From: Lasiosphaeria ovina
Taxonomy: Eukaryota > Ascomycota > Sordariomycetes > Sordariales > Lasiosphaeriaceae
Direction: 5' to 3'
Assembly (NCBI GenBank): GCA_033439765.1
Contig: JAULSN010000003.1
Span: 4,216,001-4,280,000, forward strand
Length of the DNA stretch: 64,000 nucleotides
Shown: positions 1 to 11,183 of the stretch, in pieces
Layout: each line of letters opens with the position of its first letter
How positions within the stretch are numbered: position 1 is the first letter of the stretch
Translations under genes and position numbers: made by a program
The notes under the pieces: model-generated
What the model saw: the letters and a program-made list of their open reading frames with translations, nothing else
Told to the model about the DNA's origin: nothing
The model's database searches: none

Positions 1-526
1 AGCTTTGATTTCCGTCACAAGAACAATCAAGTAAACGGGGAGCGCAAGGAACCGAAAACAATAGCGGGACGTCTTACCGGGCCCATAATCGTGGCTTGCC
101 AGTGGAACTAGGTGCAAGTACATGTTAGTAAATTCTCGAGGACACTTCGTGACGTACAGGCCGCCCGCTCGTGCCATATGCGCCAGCATGTCTCGGCTTA
201 TCAGAGGCGGTGTGTGTATTTCGTACCAGGTCTTCGCCTATCGGCCCGGCCGAGCATGATGAGGGAGGATCGCTACGACACAGAATGTTAGCATCGCGAA
301 GATTATTCTTCAGTATTCGTTGAGGCTTGTCTGGGACGCTTGGAACCCAGCCGGTGTTGGCCTCGCGAATGATAACAACCCCGCCCGCGGTCCCGACCCC
401 ACCAAAGGAGCGGGCGGGAGACTGATGACGATGGAAATGCGAAAGAGAGTGCGGTAAGGGTCTTCTTAATGATGCGACATACCGGCCGAGGTCAGTGAGT
501 TCCTTGTTAATTCGCTTCAGAGCCAT
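1..526 (-). CDS. ubc4: Ubiquitin-conjugating enzyme E2, UBC4/UBC5 (UbcD1) type, 5' part only
   Basis: This is the N-terminal part of a class I E2 enzyme, which takes ubiquitin from E1 and passes it to substrates with E3 ligases, notably in turnover of short-lived and misfolded proteins. Visible exons are 526-483, 272-227 and 107-78, separated by introns 273-482 and 108-226. A third intron starts at 77 and runs off the window. The joined exons encode MALKRINKELTDLGR, then DPPSSCSAGPIGEDL, then FHWQATIMGP, which matches the start of Ubc4/Ubc5/UbcD1 almost residue for residue. The catalytic cysteine and the C-terminal two thirds lie outside the window. All three donors are GT, and the second intron has a CTAAC branch site. 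The ATG at 526 is the conserved family start. Confidence is high because phase and sequence agree at every junction. Confidence 0.95.
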
Positions 527-1268
527 TTTTGGCTATGGATATGTGTTGCGCGCTTTGTTTCTGGAGTTGAGCGTCGGGTCGAGGGGTTGGAGGCCTGCTG
601 GAACAAGGCTGGGTCAGCAAGGGCTGGGTGGAAATGCAGAGAATCCGAATGAACCGGTGCGTCAGACAGCGGTTTGCAAGCAAAAACAGTCGACGCAAGG
701 AGGGAGTTATAAGGAATCCCGGGAATATGGGTCTTACTAGGAGGAGAAAGAAGATTTTTAGTTGCGCCCGAGCACCGGTGAGGATCGCCGGAGATGAGGA
801 TTGATTCCAAGTTGGAGAAAGTAGTTGTAAGGGAGTGGGAGGGGGGAAATGGGCGGACCAGGAAAGGTGGATTTTAGGCGCCCCAACTGGCCTGAGGACA
901 AAAGCTGAAAAGCCTGGGGCGATAGAAGTGCTAGGATTTTCCAGGCGGCTGTGGTCGCTTCTGGGCCGGATTTTGGCGCCTAACCCACGCAGGAAACGCC
1001 ACCCATTACATAATCAAAGGTTTTACTAGTGATTACGCTCCTGACCATCGGATGTTTGCTTTAGCTACCTAAAACCAGCCTTTCGAGGTGTAGGTTTTTA
1101 GGCCACCCACAAACCGGAAACGTGAGAGTCATCCTTTGTAAGCACCTTATGGAAGCTGAACTTCCATCTCCCGCTTTACTTCAATTACTCAATACCTAAT
1201 AGTCAAGAGCAAAAAAGCCTCTCCAGCTCACGATAGTCAGCATCCACGACCGCTTCCATCACCAAGTA
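527..1268. other. Intergenic: upstream of the E2 gene, downstream of glutaryl-CoA dehydrogenase
   Basis: This stretch holds the leader and promoter of the leftward E2 gene and the 3' flank of the dehydrogenase. Short open frames are present but none resembles a known protein or carries splice signals. I see no repeat or RNA gene. Confidence 0.5.
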
Positions 1269-2660
1269 TTACACAAAAGCTTGCAAACCAGTGATTGCCC
1301 TTCCGATTATAAGGCCTGTTTTTAGTTAGATTGCTTCATCACCCAGCAGCGGAATCAAACTCACTGTGAATGTCACTTTGCCCCTCGTAAGTCTGGGTGA
1401 CAAAGAGATTTGCCACGTGCCGACCGATGCCGTACTCGTCGCTCACTGCGTTTCCTCCAAATATTTCCTGCAAGAGGCGGGCATTTTGGAGGGCTTTATC
1501 GCAGTTCTGACGCTTTATCATGCTAATCATTTCGGGGGCTGCCTTGCCTTGGTCCTTGAGGCGGCCAACCTGTATTGCAGCGATAGTACCATACGCCGCG
1601 TCTGTGGCGGCGTCGGCCAGTTTCTTCTGGACCAGCTGATACTTGGCGATCGGGTTGCCCTTGAACTGCTTCCGTTCGAGCGCGTATGTTCTTGCCCTCG
1701 AAATGCAGTCCTCGAGGGCGCCCATGGTGCCAAAAGCAATGCCATACCTTGCGCTATTCAGGCATGTGAAGGGACCACGAAGACCTTCCACGTCCGGAAA
1801 CATATTCTCCTGTCGAACCGGACAGTCATCCAGCTGGATCATGCCTGTAATCGAGGCCCTCAAGCCGTTCTTGTTCTTGATCGCAGGCGTTTCTAACGTG
1901 CCAGGTGGGCAGTCTCTCCGGTCTACCAAGAACCCGCGTATCTTGCCAGTCTCTTGAAGCTTGGCCCATACAAGCAGCACGTCCGCAATGGGAGAGTTGG
2001 TGATCCAGGTCTTCGCTCCGCTAAGAAGAAAGTAGCCTTGCTTTCGGGGGTGCGGCCGTGCAGTTGTCTCCATCGACCCGGGGTCGCTGCCATGGTCTGG
2101 CTCGGTAAGTCCAAAGGCACCAAGTAGCTTTCCCTTGGCCATATCCGGGAGGTAGCGCTCCTTCAACTCGGTTGTACCAAAGTCGTTGATGCCGCCCATG
2201 ACGAGCGACGACTGCACCGACATTCCACTCCGGTACCCGCTGTCGACGCGCTCAACCGCGCGGGTAATCAGTCCTCCTGCGACGGTCGAGACACCGGCAC
2301 AGTCGTAACCGCTAATGGTGGCGCCTAGAAGGCCTAGCTCGCCCATCTCGCGGAGGATACTGGGATCATAGTGCTCGTCGCGGTACGCCTCTACATCTTC
2401 GTTAGAATGCCAAGAGTGACGAGAGTTGTGGGCATGTTGACCATACGCAACACGCGTGGTAGGAGTCGTTCTTGACAGTAGCGCTCTGCTGTCTCGGAGA
2501 TGACCAACTCGTCGCTTGTCAGGAGACTCTTGGACGCAAGAGGGTCCTCCCACTCGAACTGTAGGCCAACGGACGAAGACGCGAAGCCACACACATTAGG
2601 CGTGGACAGGGCCCGAAGGCGATCCGGGCGTAGATTTCGCATGTAAAGAAGGCGCGACAT
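1269..2660 (-). CDS. Glutaryl-CoA dehydrogenase, mitochondrial
   Basis: This FAD enzyme of the acyl-CoA dehydrogenase family oxidises and decarboxylates glutaryl-CoA to crotonyl-CoA in the mitochondrial matrix, in lysine and tryptophan breakdown. Exons 2660-2447, 2390-1365 and 1315-1269 join in phase to give 428 aa. The Arg-rich N-terminus looks like a targeting peptide. FGLTEPDHGSDPGSMET and KTWITNSPIADVLLVWA are family hallmarks, and YEGQSDIH carries the catalytic Glu region. The last exon is only 47 nt; it restores the conserved ending SLIIGRAITGLQAFV, and without it the frame would end early inside intron 2. Intron 1 (2391-2446) and intron 2 (1316-1364) have GT...AG ends and CTAAC branch sites. 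The start at 2660 (ACAATGTCG) is the first ATG in frame. Confidence 0.95.
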
Positions 2661-2860
2661 TGTCAATCGAGACTGTTCTGCAGCTGCTAGATCGGGTTGC
2701 GAGAAGCCATTGTGGTTCAATCACCGTCGAGGTTTCCACCACAGCTATAATTCCCCGCCGCTAGCCGAGCACCAGCTGCGATTCCGGTGTTCTCCGTAGG
2801 GTTAAACGTACCGAGTTGCTAGCTCGTTGATCCTTCCTCTTTGAGTCAAGCGCAAAACAG

Positions 2861-2875
2861 TAACCCTAACCCTTA
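2861..2875. promoter_or_regulatory. Double telobox (TAACCCTAACCCTTA)
   Basis: Two consecutive telomere-type units lie about 200 bp upstream of the glutaryl-CoA dehydrogenase start. A partial third (TTAACCCTA on the minus strand) is at 2797-2805. In yeasts and plants such boxes bind Tbf1/Teb1/TRB-type Myb proteins. Function here is inferred from sequence only. Confidence 0.45.
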
Positions 2876-4365
2876 TAAGCTCAAAAGTCTCGAGGAAAGC
2901 ATTGACCTCTTCAGAAGTTCCAGAAGCACACTCCCTCTCAAGCCTCCCTTGAGGAAGTGCGAGGCACACACCACGTGCTTGGAACTGTCCATGTGCCCTA
3001 TCATGGCAATGCTTCTAAACGGACTCCCCTGACCTACTGGTATTATGGAAGAAAATTGAACCGAGCTCTTACTAGGCAGATGTTCCACTGAGGTACCTAT
3101 GTACTCAAGGTATATGCTAGACCTAAGGTAGGGGTGGCTGTTCCTCGCAAAGGAAGATGGAGGCACTCACCTGAAGAGTCAAGAACATGGAATTTTAGCT
3201 CACGGTGGCTGGCACCCCGGCTTCGTACCTTGAAGTAAGATGAGTCCACTGCATGATAAAAGTCCTTCCTACTTACCTTTGCTAGGTATCGTACCTAGTA
3301 GGTAAACACCTGGAATTCGCCCAAGGCTATCTTGCTGCCCTTTCTAGCCTTTTTTCGGATCGTTCGACCGTATCCCTCTTTGTGTCAATATTCCTAGATA
3401 CACCCCTTCTTCCTTGTTTTGAGCAGAACAAAATGATATTCTGTGAATCTACGATCAACGACTAAGCACAGCATATATTCGGTTTACTCGTCCCGCCACT
3501 TCCAGTCTGCAACTTCCAGTTTGTCGTGAACCGGTGTCGTTGGACTCACTCGCTCCATTTCCAGAATTTCCAAAGGGCAATGACTCGGGCAACAAATGAA
3601 AGCACGGCTCGGCACCAAGAGCAGCATCCTTCCCGATGCTGGAGAGGGAAGCCCGTGTCCCTCCCTTTGGACCAGTGCCAGGCGCGGAGAGGAAACTTTT
3701 CGCTTGACTTGGCCTCTTGTCCAGAATTCGGGAGGACAAGCCAGGAGAGCGGTGGCGGAGGTGCAGATTGGGTATAGCTGCACTTTCTCGTGTGGAAAAC
3801 CACTTTGGGTTGCTGATCTATCCCAGAGAGCTATTCGAGGGAACCAGCCCAGCCACGTCCAACGTGCGGCTCGTTCTATGCGTTCCTTTGGTCGGATATT
3901 CCAGCGCTCGAAATCCGGCTCCGTGAGCACACACGTACGTGCCTGGGCATTCGAGCCGAGACGGAAGGGAGCGCCGCCACCGGAGCCGAGATTTTTACGA
4001 GGCTTTCTCCGAGCCTGCTCGTTATAGTTCACCGCATCACTCTCCGCAGTCAAGACCAGGCACGATCGCTCCTGCTGGCATGATGATAGCAACCGCCGAG
4101 CTTGATCGGCTTACTTCCAAGGCCGACAGTTTGGACAGGTCCGGAATCTTGGGCCGGCAGCACCTTAAACATAGAAGTAACTCCATGACAGATATGCCGC
4201 CGTGTACACACAATACCCAGGACGAGACGCGGAGCGATTTTTCTGCATCTCCGAATCTGGTCAGCAAAGTGTTCGTCCCTTTCGCGCCCTCCAACACTCC
4301 CGTGAATTCTCAACCCCAGCCCGGCTCATGACAATGCACTTAAGTTCAAGAAAACCCACTCGTGC

Positions 4366-4412
4366 GAGTGCCTGCGTGCCTGCGTGCCTGCGTGCCTGCG
4401 TGCCTGCGTGCC
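4366..4412. repeat. Octanucleotide tandem repeat (TGCGTGCC)n
   Basis: About five head-to-tail copies of TGCGTGCC lie in the intergenic DNA downstream of SYS1. This is a simple sequence repeat with no evident gene function. Confidence 0.85.
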
Positions 4413-4681
4413 AGTCATCCCATCTCACAGCACAATTCGCAGCTGGGACGAGGGTCTGTCACCAGGGGCCAACCTCAGAGAACCGAGGATTAATAGAGCT
4501 GGTTGATGGCATGAGATCTGTCCACAAGACACTGATGGGATCGAGAACATGGTCAGGATGATTCGTAACATGGGGCATCGTTAGCCGTAAATAGGACGTT
4601 GTTTACTCGTACAACCTAAACGCCACGCAAAACATATAAATGACCCTGCCAAGGGACATACACTATACATACAACCTTGAT

Positions 4682-5433
4682 CTACCCGCCAGTGTTATTG
4701 GCCAAATCGGCCATCTCGTAGTCGCCGGCCCCGTCTCTTCCTCGGCCGCGTCCCCTCCCCCGTGAAAATCCTTGCTCCTCGTCCCCAGTATTGTCATCCC
4801 CTACCCCTAAGCCCCCCTCATTGCTCCCGCCAGCGGCAGCATTCGCGCTGTTCCCACCAAACGATATTGGCTTCAACTCTCGGTGCCGGCAACCCCACGT
4901 GGCAAGACCAACAGAAACGGCGCTCGCGGCTATCATTGCCAGCCACCACGCCGTATGGCGCGGTAGTTGTCCCGTGTACAGAGTCACGATGACAAGGTGC
5001 ACCGCATGTAGCGACAGAGCAAAATCCAGGACAAGCTTGGAGCGCCCGACGAGGAGAACGATGGCGATTGCCCTGCCGCAGAGAGAAGGAAGGGTCAGTG
5101 AGATTTCACTAGCCGTCGGGAACATGGAGCGCAATGAGGCCTTGCGCGCGCGAACTGAGGGGGACAAAATGGAAACACGTACATTAGCAGCCCGCCGTTT
5201 AAAATCCAAATAAACCCCATCAGCCAGCCTTGGGCTGAATCGCCGCGTACGGCCGCCCATCCAAAGACCAGGTCAGCACTGAACCGCGTGCCAGCGACCA
5301 GAGTGTTGAAGAACATTAGGACCATCGCGGCTGCGTAGTAAAGGCCTTGCAGGGCTGCGATCTGGCTAAGTATCTTAAGCGGCGGAAGTTCCGTGAGGGC
5401 CCCCGAGCGGGGGGGCCGCCGTCGACGAGCCAT
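4682..5433 (-). CDS. sys1: SYS1 family Golgi membrane protein
   Basis: Sys1 is a four-pass membrane protein of the trans-Golgi that recruits the small GTPase Arl3 (and so Arl1 and golgins) and supports vesicle traffic. Exons 5433-5183 and 5072-4682 join in phase to give 213 aa; the intron (5073-5182) is GT...AG with a CTGAC branch site. Hydrophobic segments include LYYAAAMVLMFFNTLVAG, FIWILNGGLL running into AIAIVLLVG, LDFALSLHAVHLVIVTLY and WWLAMIAASAVSVGLATW. SKLVLDFALSLH and the LPRHTAWW loop are typical of the family. The C-terminal tail is extended, with a Gly/Asn region and a short GRGRGRGR run before DYEMADL. It is transcribed away from COA6 across a 0.93-kb shared upstream region. Confidence 0.9.
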
Positions 5434-6366
5434 CGTTGGCTATGGGCTGATGCTGTCGCAGGCCTTGGCTGTTGCGCCAGGGGCGGAGAGAGAAGCGTTC
5501 TTGCGGCTTTGTAGCGGTCGCTGCTATCTTGGAATCATGGCCTCTCGATAAACGGTTTGCTTGTTGCTAGTCCGCCGTGCCTCCTGGGGCCGGACTAAAG
5601 AAGCAGCTCGAGGTGTCGTGGAGGAGTTGAAGCTCGTCAGGTGGCCAACAGGGAGAGAGTCCGAAAGACTGACAAGAGTTGCGCCGGGCTGCTGGAAACT
5701 CGTTGACGCTAGAGAGCGATAAATGGAGGCCCGAAAGGTGTTGAACAGGGGAGGTTAATTTGATAAAGTACCTGACGAGCTATGAAGGCGCGACGGTGGG
5801 ATTATGTTGACCTTAATTTACAATTACCAGTCTGTCAAGGATGCCGAGAAATGCACTCCCGCCCGCATGCTAAGACAAGTATGGAGAACACCCGTGACGT
5901 TAAACCTTGCGCCACTTGCATTATATAAGGTAATTAATTACCATACGAAGGTGACAATTCCATACGCCACGAGGAAATTTCAGCCCAAGTCCTTGAACTA
6001 TCACTACAGCAGTCCATAGAGCAGCAGCAGCGTATGTATTTGGCTCAGGAAGTAGATCATAATATATTGCCTGCTTCACAATACAAACGGCTTTGCGACT
6101 AGCTAAAATTTGGGTATCCATTATTGAAATTGCTGGATTAAGTTTCAGTACGTGATACGCGCATTACCATCCTAGCTACCCGTACCAGACCTTCAGCCCA
6201 TACCAATTGCCTTACCAAATCCATAGGTACAATTTGGCGGCAGGCCAGGCAGGTACAACACAACCACCTCTCGACGTCAAAAACATTCGAGCTCCGAGTC
6301 AGCGCACAGCAGCCGCCACAACAACCCGAACCAAAGTCGACGACCCGACACCCCCGGTTCCCCAAG
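5434..6366. other. Divergent upstream region of SYS1 and COA6
   Basis: This 0.93-kb region separates two divergently transcribed genes and should contain both promoters. The middle (about 5800-6130) is visibly AT-richer. I see no convincing additional gene. Confidence 0.5.
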
Positions 6367-6876
6367 ATGGGCATCCTCGGCCTGTTCCAGAGCGAGTCCG
6401 ACAAGCGGGCGTCAGAGATACGGGCGGGCGCCGTCGTGCCGACTCGCGCCGAGCGGAAGAGATGCTGGGAGGCGCGGGACAGCTACTTTGCCTGCCTGGA
6501 CGCGAGCAGCATCGTGGACCCCCTCAAGGACGAGAAGAAGGCGGCCAAGGCCTGCGCACACGAGTCGACGCAATTTGAGCGCGACTGCGCAACCCAATGG
6601 GTGGGTAGCGCTCCGAGCTCTTTTTTCTCTCGTCTCGCCTCGCCTCGCCTCCCGTCTCCAAGCCCTTCTTTCTTGTGGGCATGGAAAGAGACGCAAAATC
6701 CTGGAGAGAAAGCTGGTTGCTCATGCGGGACGAAATGCTGATTGAACAACTGATAGGTCACATACTTCAAGAAGTGGAGGGTGCAAGACATACAGAAAAA
6801 GGCACGTTTAAAGGAGCTGGAGGCTCAAGGGGCGAATAAGCTCGACGTCGAGACCGACTTTACAGCCCGCAAGTGA
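6367..6876 (+). CDS. coa6: Cytochrome c oxidase assembly factor 6 (Coa6)
   Basis: Coa6 is a small twin-CX9C-type protein of the mitochondrial intermembrane space that helps deliver copper to the CuA site of Cox2 during complex IV assembly. Exons 6367-6600 and 6757-6876 join in phase to give 117 aa. The first cysteine pair is CWEARDSYFAC (CX9C) and the second is CAHESTQFERDC (CX10C), the spacing that sets Coa6 apart from most twin-CX9C proteins. Exon 2 adds VTYFKKWRVQDIQKKARLKE, a typical helical ending. The intron (6601-6756) has GT...AG ends. There is no cleavable targeting peptide, as expected for a Mia40 substrate. The ATG at 6367 gives the usual MGILGLFQ start. Confidence 0.93.
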
Positions 6877-7941
6877 ATGCCGGACGGGGTTTCTCTCTCC
6901 TTTAACTCTCATGCTCTAAGAAGCGGCATCGTGAAGACTTATAGGGTGTACAAGAACCATGTGTCATAATAGGTGTGAATAGATGTGGTAGGACGCGTTG
7001 CGACCTTTGTGCGAATCGTGGGGATATCAAGAACCCGTCTCCAACTTCCCAGGCTCTTGTTATTGCTGTAGCCACGCTAATATAACAGGTGGTTAACGTC
7101 CACTTGCGAGCCTTGGGCGACATTGGTTACTTGGTTCGACTCGGGCAATATGTGACGTAAACTACATATAGGTCTATTGGGCGACGAATCTATCAGGTAT
7201 CTCGGTAGCTATATACATGCGCCGCGCTCTGTTAATCAACAGGGCTATGATGAGGTACTCTGAGGTGCTCCTGCCTGGTCTTCCTCAGCGCTGTTTCCCC
7301 CCACCAGTTCTATCTAGTACACGAGTGCAAGCAAGTCCTGGTGGACAATAAACTCGAAATTTGAAATAAAAGAAGCAACGACGAGGGGATTTGAACGAGG
7401 AAACGTGAAGCAGGTCTCGATGAGTCCGCATTAGGGCCAACGGGTCCATTCCTTCCCATTGGGCTTCAAACCACCTTGTTAATGGTTTATAATGGTCGAT
7501 AGTGGTCGTTTGTTTAATAAATTCGCCGGCCATGAGAGGCAATGAAAATGAGGAAAATCCAAAACGGAAAATGAAAGGACAAAAGACGCGGGGATATGTA
7601 AGAGAGAATGCGACGAACGAAAAAAGGGAACCAGGTTATGCTGTCGATTGGTATCATGACTTCCAAGTAATTAACTGCAGAGAGCAGACGTCCCACCCTG
7701 CCTGCCTCTCAGCTTTCTTCTTTCCCCGTCCACGCGTCGGTCTTCAAACTCGTCTCTAGTCAAGGCTGCCTTGATTGTGGTTGGTGTTGTCACCTGGACG
7801 AAAGGCGGATGGCATTGTCTCTAAAAACCGAAGACGAACCAACTCCCACCGTTTCTGTGCCAATTCTTCCTCAGCATGTCTTGCACTTTCCCTCGGCAAG
7901 GTAGCTCCAGGATCGTCAAGCGTCGCCACAGTGTCATCGCC
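6877..7941. other. Convergent 3' flanks of COA6 and the PI4P 5-kinase
   Basis: About 1.07 kb between two 3' ends. Short open frames occur but none is recognisable. A B-box-like sequence on the minus strand near 7387-7400 does not fold into a tRNA. Confidence 0.45.
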
Positions 7942-10900
7942 CTACGACACGTTTTGGGACGACGCGAGGTCGGCTTTGGGAAGCGGAGGTAGAGCCTTGT
8001 CCAGGCTGTCTCGACTGAGCTGTGATCGAACATTGAGCGACTTCTGAGACCCAGAAGCGCTCCTCAGGCCCGCGCCATTTCCTGCAGCGTTGCCGACCCC
8101 GTACCCGCTGTCAGCGCTTTCTGGCTTCAGAAGTATGTTGTACCCATGTCCCGTCTTGGGAGGCGTGGGTGGCGGGCGCCCTTTGTTACCGTTGACATGT
8201 CCTCCGAGGACGGGGTGACCAAATCCTGGCTCTATTTCTACCCCATCCTTAGCTGGTGTCAATGGCCTGATGTCATCTCCGCTGCTGGCATGGCTATTCC
8301 GACTACGGTCTCCAGTCGAGCCACCCTCTGCAGCCTCCTCCAAGACTGGCAGAATAGTAGCTTGACTCGCAAGAGCCGACTCTCTCCGTTCAGTCGCCGA
8401 GGCAGCGGACAGGTGGCCATGCTTGGAAGATCCTGAGCCGCCGACCGGAGGACTAATGGCCGAAGTCCTTAGTGTCCTTTCAGGCACATCGTCCTCTGTC
8501 GTACGAGCCTCCGTTTTTCGGGTCTCGTGTTCGGCCCTTTCCGCTGCGGTTCCCAACTCTGGCACTGCTATCCTTGCTGACAAGGGTGAAGGAGGCGAAG
8601 GAGGCCGGTAGTTTGGAACCGGAGGGATGGCGTGTGACGAGCGGCGGCGAGTACTATTGCCCCAGCCACCTGCTGGTTGTGGGTCGTCCAACGTCACCGC
8701 CGCCGCCGCTACCGCCTCTGCTTCTGCTTCTGCTGCCGCTGCCGCTGCCGCTGCCGCTGCCGCCGCATCTTTTTCCTGGGCCGCTCTAGTTGCTTCCTCC
8801 GGGGACATGGTAATACCGGAAATGAAGTTCAGGAACCTTTCGCCGTATTCGTGTGGCGGGAGAGCAGATATTTGATGACTATCGCTGGAGAGACCCTTCC
8901 AAAAGTGCTCTAGCTTCTTGATAATTCCATACTACAAACACCGTCAGTTAGAACGTAAAGGATGAATCGATTAGCAAACAGACTTACGTGAGTAAGGCAG
9001 TCAATTACTCCCAGGTAGTAAATTTCGTCTCCCGGGTGATTGTCTTCGTGGGTGGCTCGGAATCCACCATCGTCTTGGTTGAAAACGAACCCAGGCCGGT
9101 TATGGCCTTCCCCGAGCTCATCGGGCATCCGGCTACTTGTCTCGCCCATTGGAACTGGTCTCTCAGCCTTGATCATTTGCCGCAACTCTCTCGCCTTGCG
9201 TTGGCTTTCCAGTTTTGACGGGGTTCGCATGAGGACCGAATGAGGATCTGAATCATCAGGCACGTCCCCCCCGGGATTAAAAACCCGGAGAGTCTTGCCT
9301 CGAAGGTTCTCCTCGTTCCCCCTCTCAAGGTCGTGAATACCTACTAAAAGGGAGTAATCCATGATCTGCAATTTTTGCAACAAAGAAACGTCCCGGTATA
9401 GTTGGCTGAGGAAGAGCTGCTTCTTCTGGATGCCAAGCTCAAGATGCTGGTTCCGCCGTAACCAGTTCAGGTCTTTCAATGTGGCTCTGGGGTTCTTCTC
9501 TAGGTCATCTTCTTTGAAGTCTCGGCCAATGGTCGAGCCCTTCAGGTCAAACGTCTGGTGGATGTCCCTGTGCGGAGGGAATAGGTTGTTCATGACAACA
9601 AAGTGAATCTTTTTCCCGTAAGGCATTTTGACTCGATGAAGCCCATAAAACTGGGAGAGAAGAGTGTTGGGATTGTCAGTGACGTGCTGGTAATAATCCT
9701 TCAATATCTTGCGGAGAAACTTATGCTCGGCGTGGTGGATTGTCTTGATGATGTACTTGTAATCACGGGAGAAGTAGAAGAAGCTTCCGCTCTTTCCCGG
9801 AGATCCAAGTTCCGACAGAATATACTTGCCAGTCAGTGACATGAGATAGTCTGCCGGATCCAGTCGAAAGAGAGCGCGCAGATGGCGGAAGACCCAGGGA
9901 GCGTAGTCCTTAAACTTGAAGTCATACTTGGCTGATGGAACCAGCTCGTTTCCAGCACTTTGTGAGTGTTAGTACGAATCGCACAAATGGGGACCGTGTG
10001 TAAAGACTTACATATCGAAAGTGGACTTCTGCTTGACTTGAAAATCCACGTCAGTCAACGGGCGATCGAGTTTCGCATTGGTTCTTGACACGGCAACACG
10101 AATGCCGGTGAGCATATTGTAGGCAGTCACCCAGTTCGCATGTGTCTCGTCCACCTTCGTCCCAACCAGGACTCTGTCGTCATCCTCGATTTCTCTCTTC
10201 CTCCGCTTACTGGCCCTTTTTTGCCTGTACGCCTCTGCCCAACGCAGGGCATCTTCGTCTGGCACAACCTCGTCGCGTGGCATATCCGAATGAATCGATC
10301 GCGTGTTTCTCCTAGCCAAACTAAGCGAAGGCCTCCGTCCACCGCCAACAGCGGAGGTAGGCGAGAACCGGCCACTCGAAAAGCCAGTGTCTGCGCCCTC
10401 GCGCGAGCCACGAGTTGGGGCTGCCTTGGGCACCTCTAACGTGTGACGATGTTTGAGCCCGCCGCCGGGCGGTAGCAAGGCACCAGAAGAAGTGGGATTT
10501 GTCCCGGCAGGGTTGAACACCGGGGGGGAGGAATATCGGTGCGGTGCGTGCTGGGCCTTCTGACTCGAGTCTGGGACTGTTCCAGTAGCCAATGACGACG
10601 AACTGGCAGCCGGAACTCCCATAAAACCCCCCTGTGAGGGAGATGCCGACGAAGGAGGAACACCGTTCTCAGTGGGGCGAGCATCCCCCTTATTTCCCGA
10701 CTGCAGGTCCATATCGACCGGCGAGTGCGGCATGGAAGCCCCTGGGCCAGAAATAGGGGAGGTGCGTAGACTCGCATCCCTAAAGCTCGGCGCGGGCGAC
10801 GCATCTCCGTTCACCTTGTGTGCCGAGACCGGCAACGGTATCGTCCGATCCGCCAAGGTTGTGGAGATGGCGTTTGGCAGCGCCTTCCTGTTTACGCCGT

Positions 10901-11183
10901 TCACGCCTCCGGCTGGACTTCCATTCTGCAGCGTATTCATGCTTAACGGCTGCGACCAGTCCTCATTCGCCTGCGGCCGTGTGTCAGACACGTCAGAGGT
11001 GTGAGTCGAGTTTGTCGAGGCCTCGTCAAAGCTCTCACTTGACGTGTGTGAGTGTGGCTGGCGTGGGATGTGTCCATTGACTTTTCCGTGGGAGAGGCCG
11101 TAGCGGCTCGCTGGGTCCAAGTGCACGACGCCCGAGGTTTGCGAGTAGATTGCCGAATTTTCGTCGGTCAGGAAAGAGGGCAT
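7942..11183 (-). CDS. mss4: Phosphatidylinositol-4-phosphate 5-kinase (Mss4/Its3 type)
   Basis: This kinase makes PI(4,5)P2 at the plasma membrane and so controls actin, endocytosis and wall integrity. Exons 11183-10012, 9957-8988 and 8931-7942 join in phase to give 1043 aa; both introns (9958-10011 and 8932-8987) are GT...CTAAC...AG. The first about 330 residues are Ser/Pro-rich and disordered. The catalytic domain follows (about residues 335-770): [19 protein letters not shown] is the nucleotide loop with the catalytic Lys, then DLKGSTIGR and [10 protein letters not shown], and the activation segment [18 protein letters not shown] spans intron 2. Such a segment sets lipid substrate choice. 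The C-terminal third is low complexity, with an Ala run of about a dozen residues (around 8720-8760) and EAEAEA. The start at 11183 (MPSFLTDEN) is the first ATG in frame. Confidence 0.93.

Larger units (their letters stand above)
2661..4681. other. Intergenic, 2 kb, with telomere-like boxes and an octanucleotide repeat
   Basis: The left part is the upstream region of glutaryl-CoA dehydrogenase and carries telobox-like sites at 2797-2805 and 2861-2875. TACCTA/TAGGTA-type motifs occur around 3090-3305. Between 3450 and 4330 several overlapping open frames exist on both strands (up to about 200 codons), but none shows a recognisable domain or splice structure. A short octanucleotide repeat lies at 4366-4412. 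The 3' end of SYS1 follows. Confidence 0.4.

Noticed and set aside
3455..4331. Overlapping open frames of 130-200 codons between glutaryl-CoA dehydrogenase and SYS1
   Set aside because: Several frames are open at once on both strands, with no domain, conserved motif or splice support.
7380..7460. B-box-like sequence on the minus strand (GTTCAAATCC) suggesting a tRNA gene
   Set aside because: The flanking bases do not form a T-stem and the acceptor ends do not pair; no proper A-box spacing is seen.
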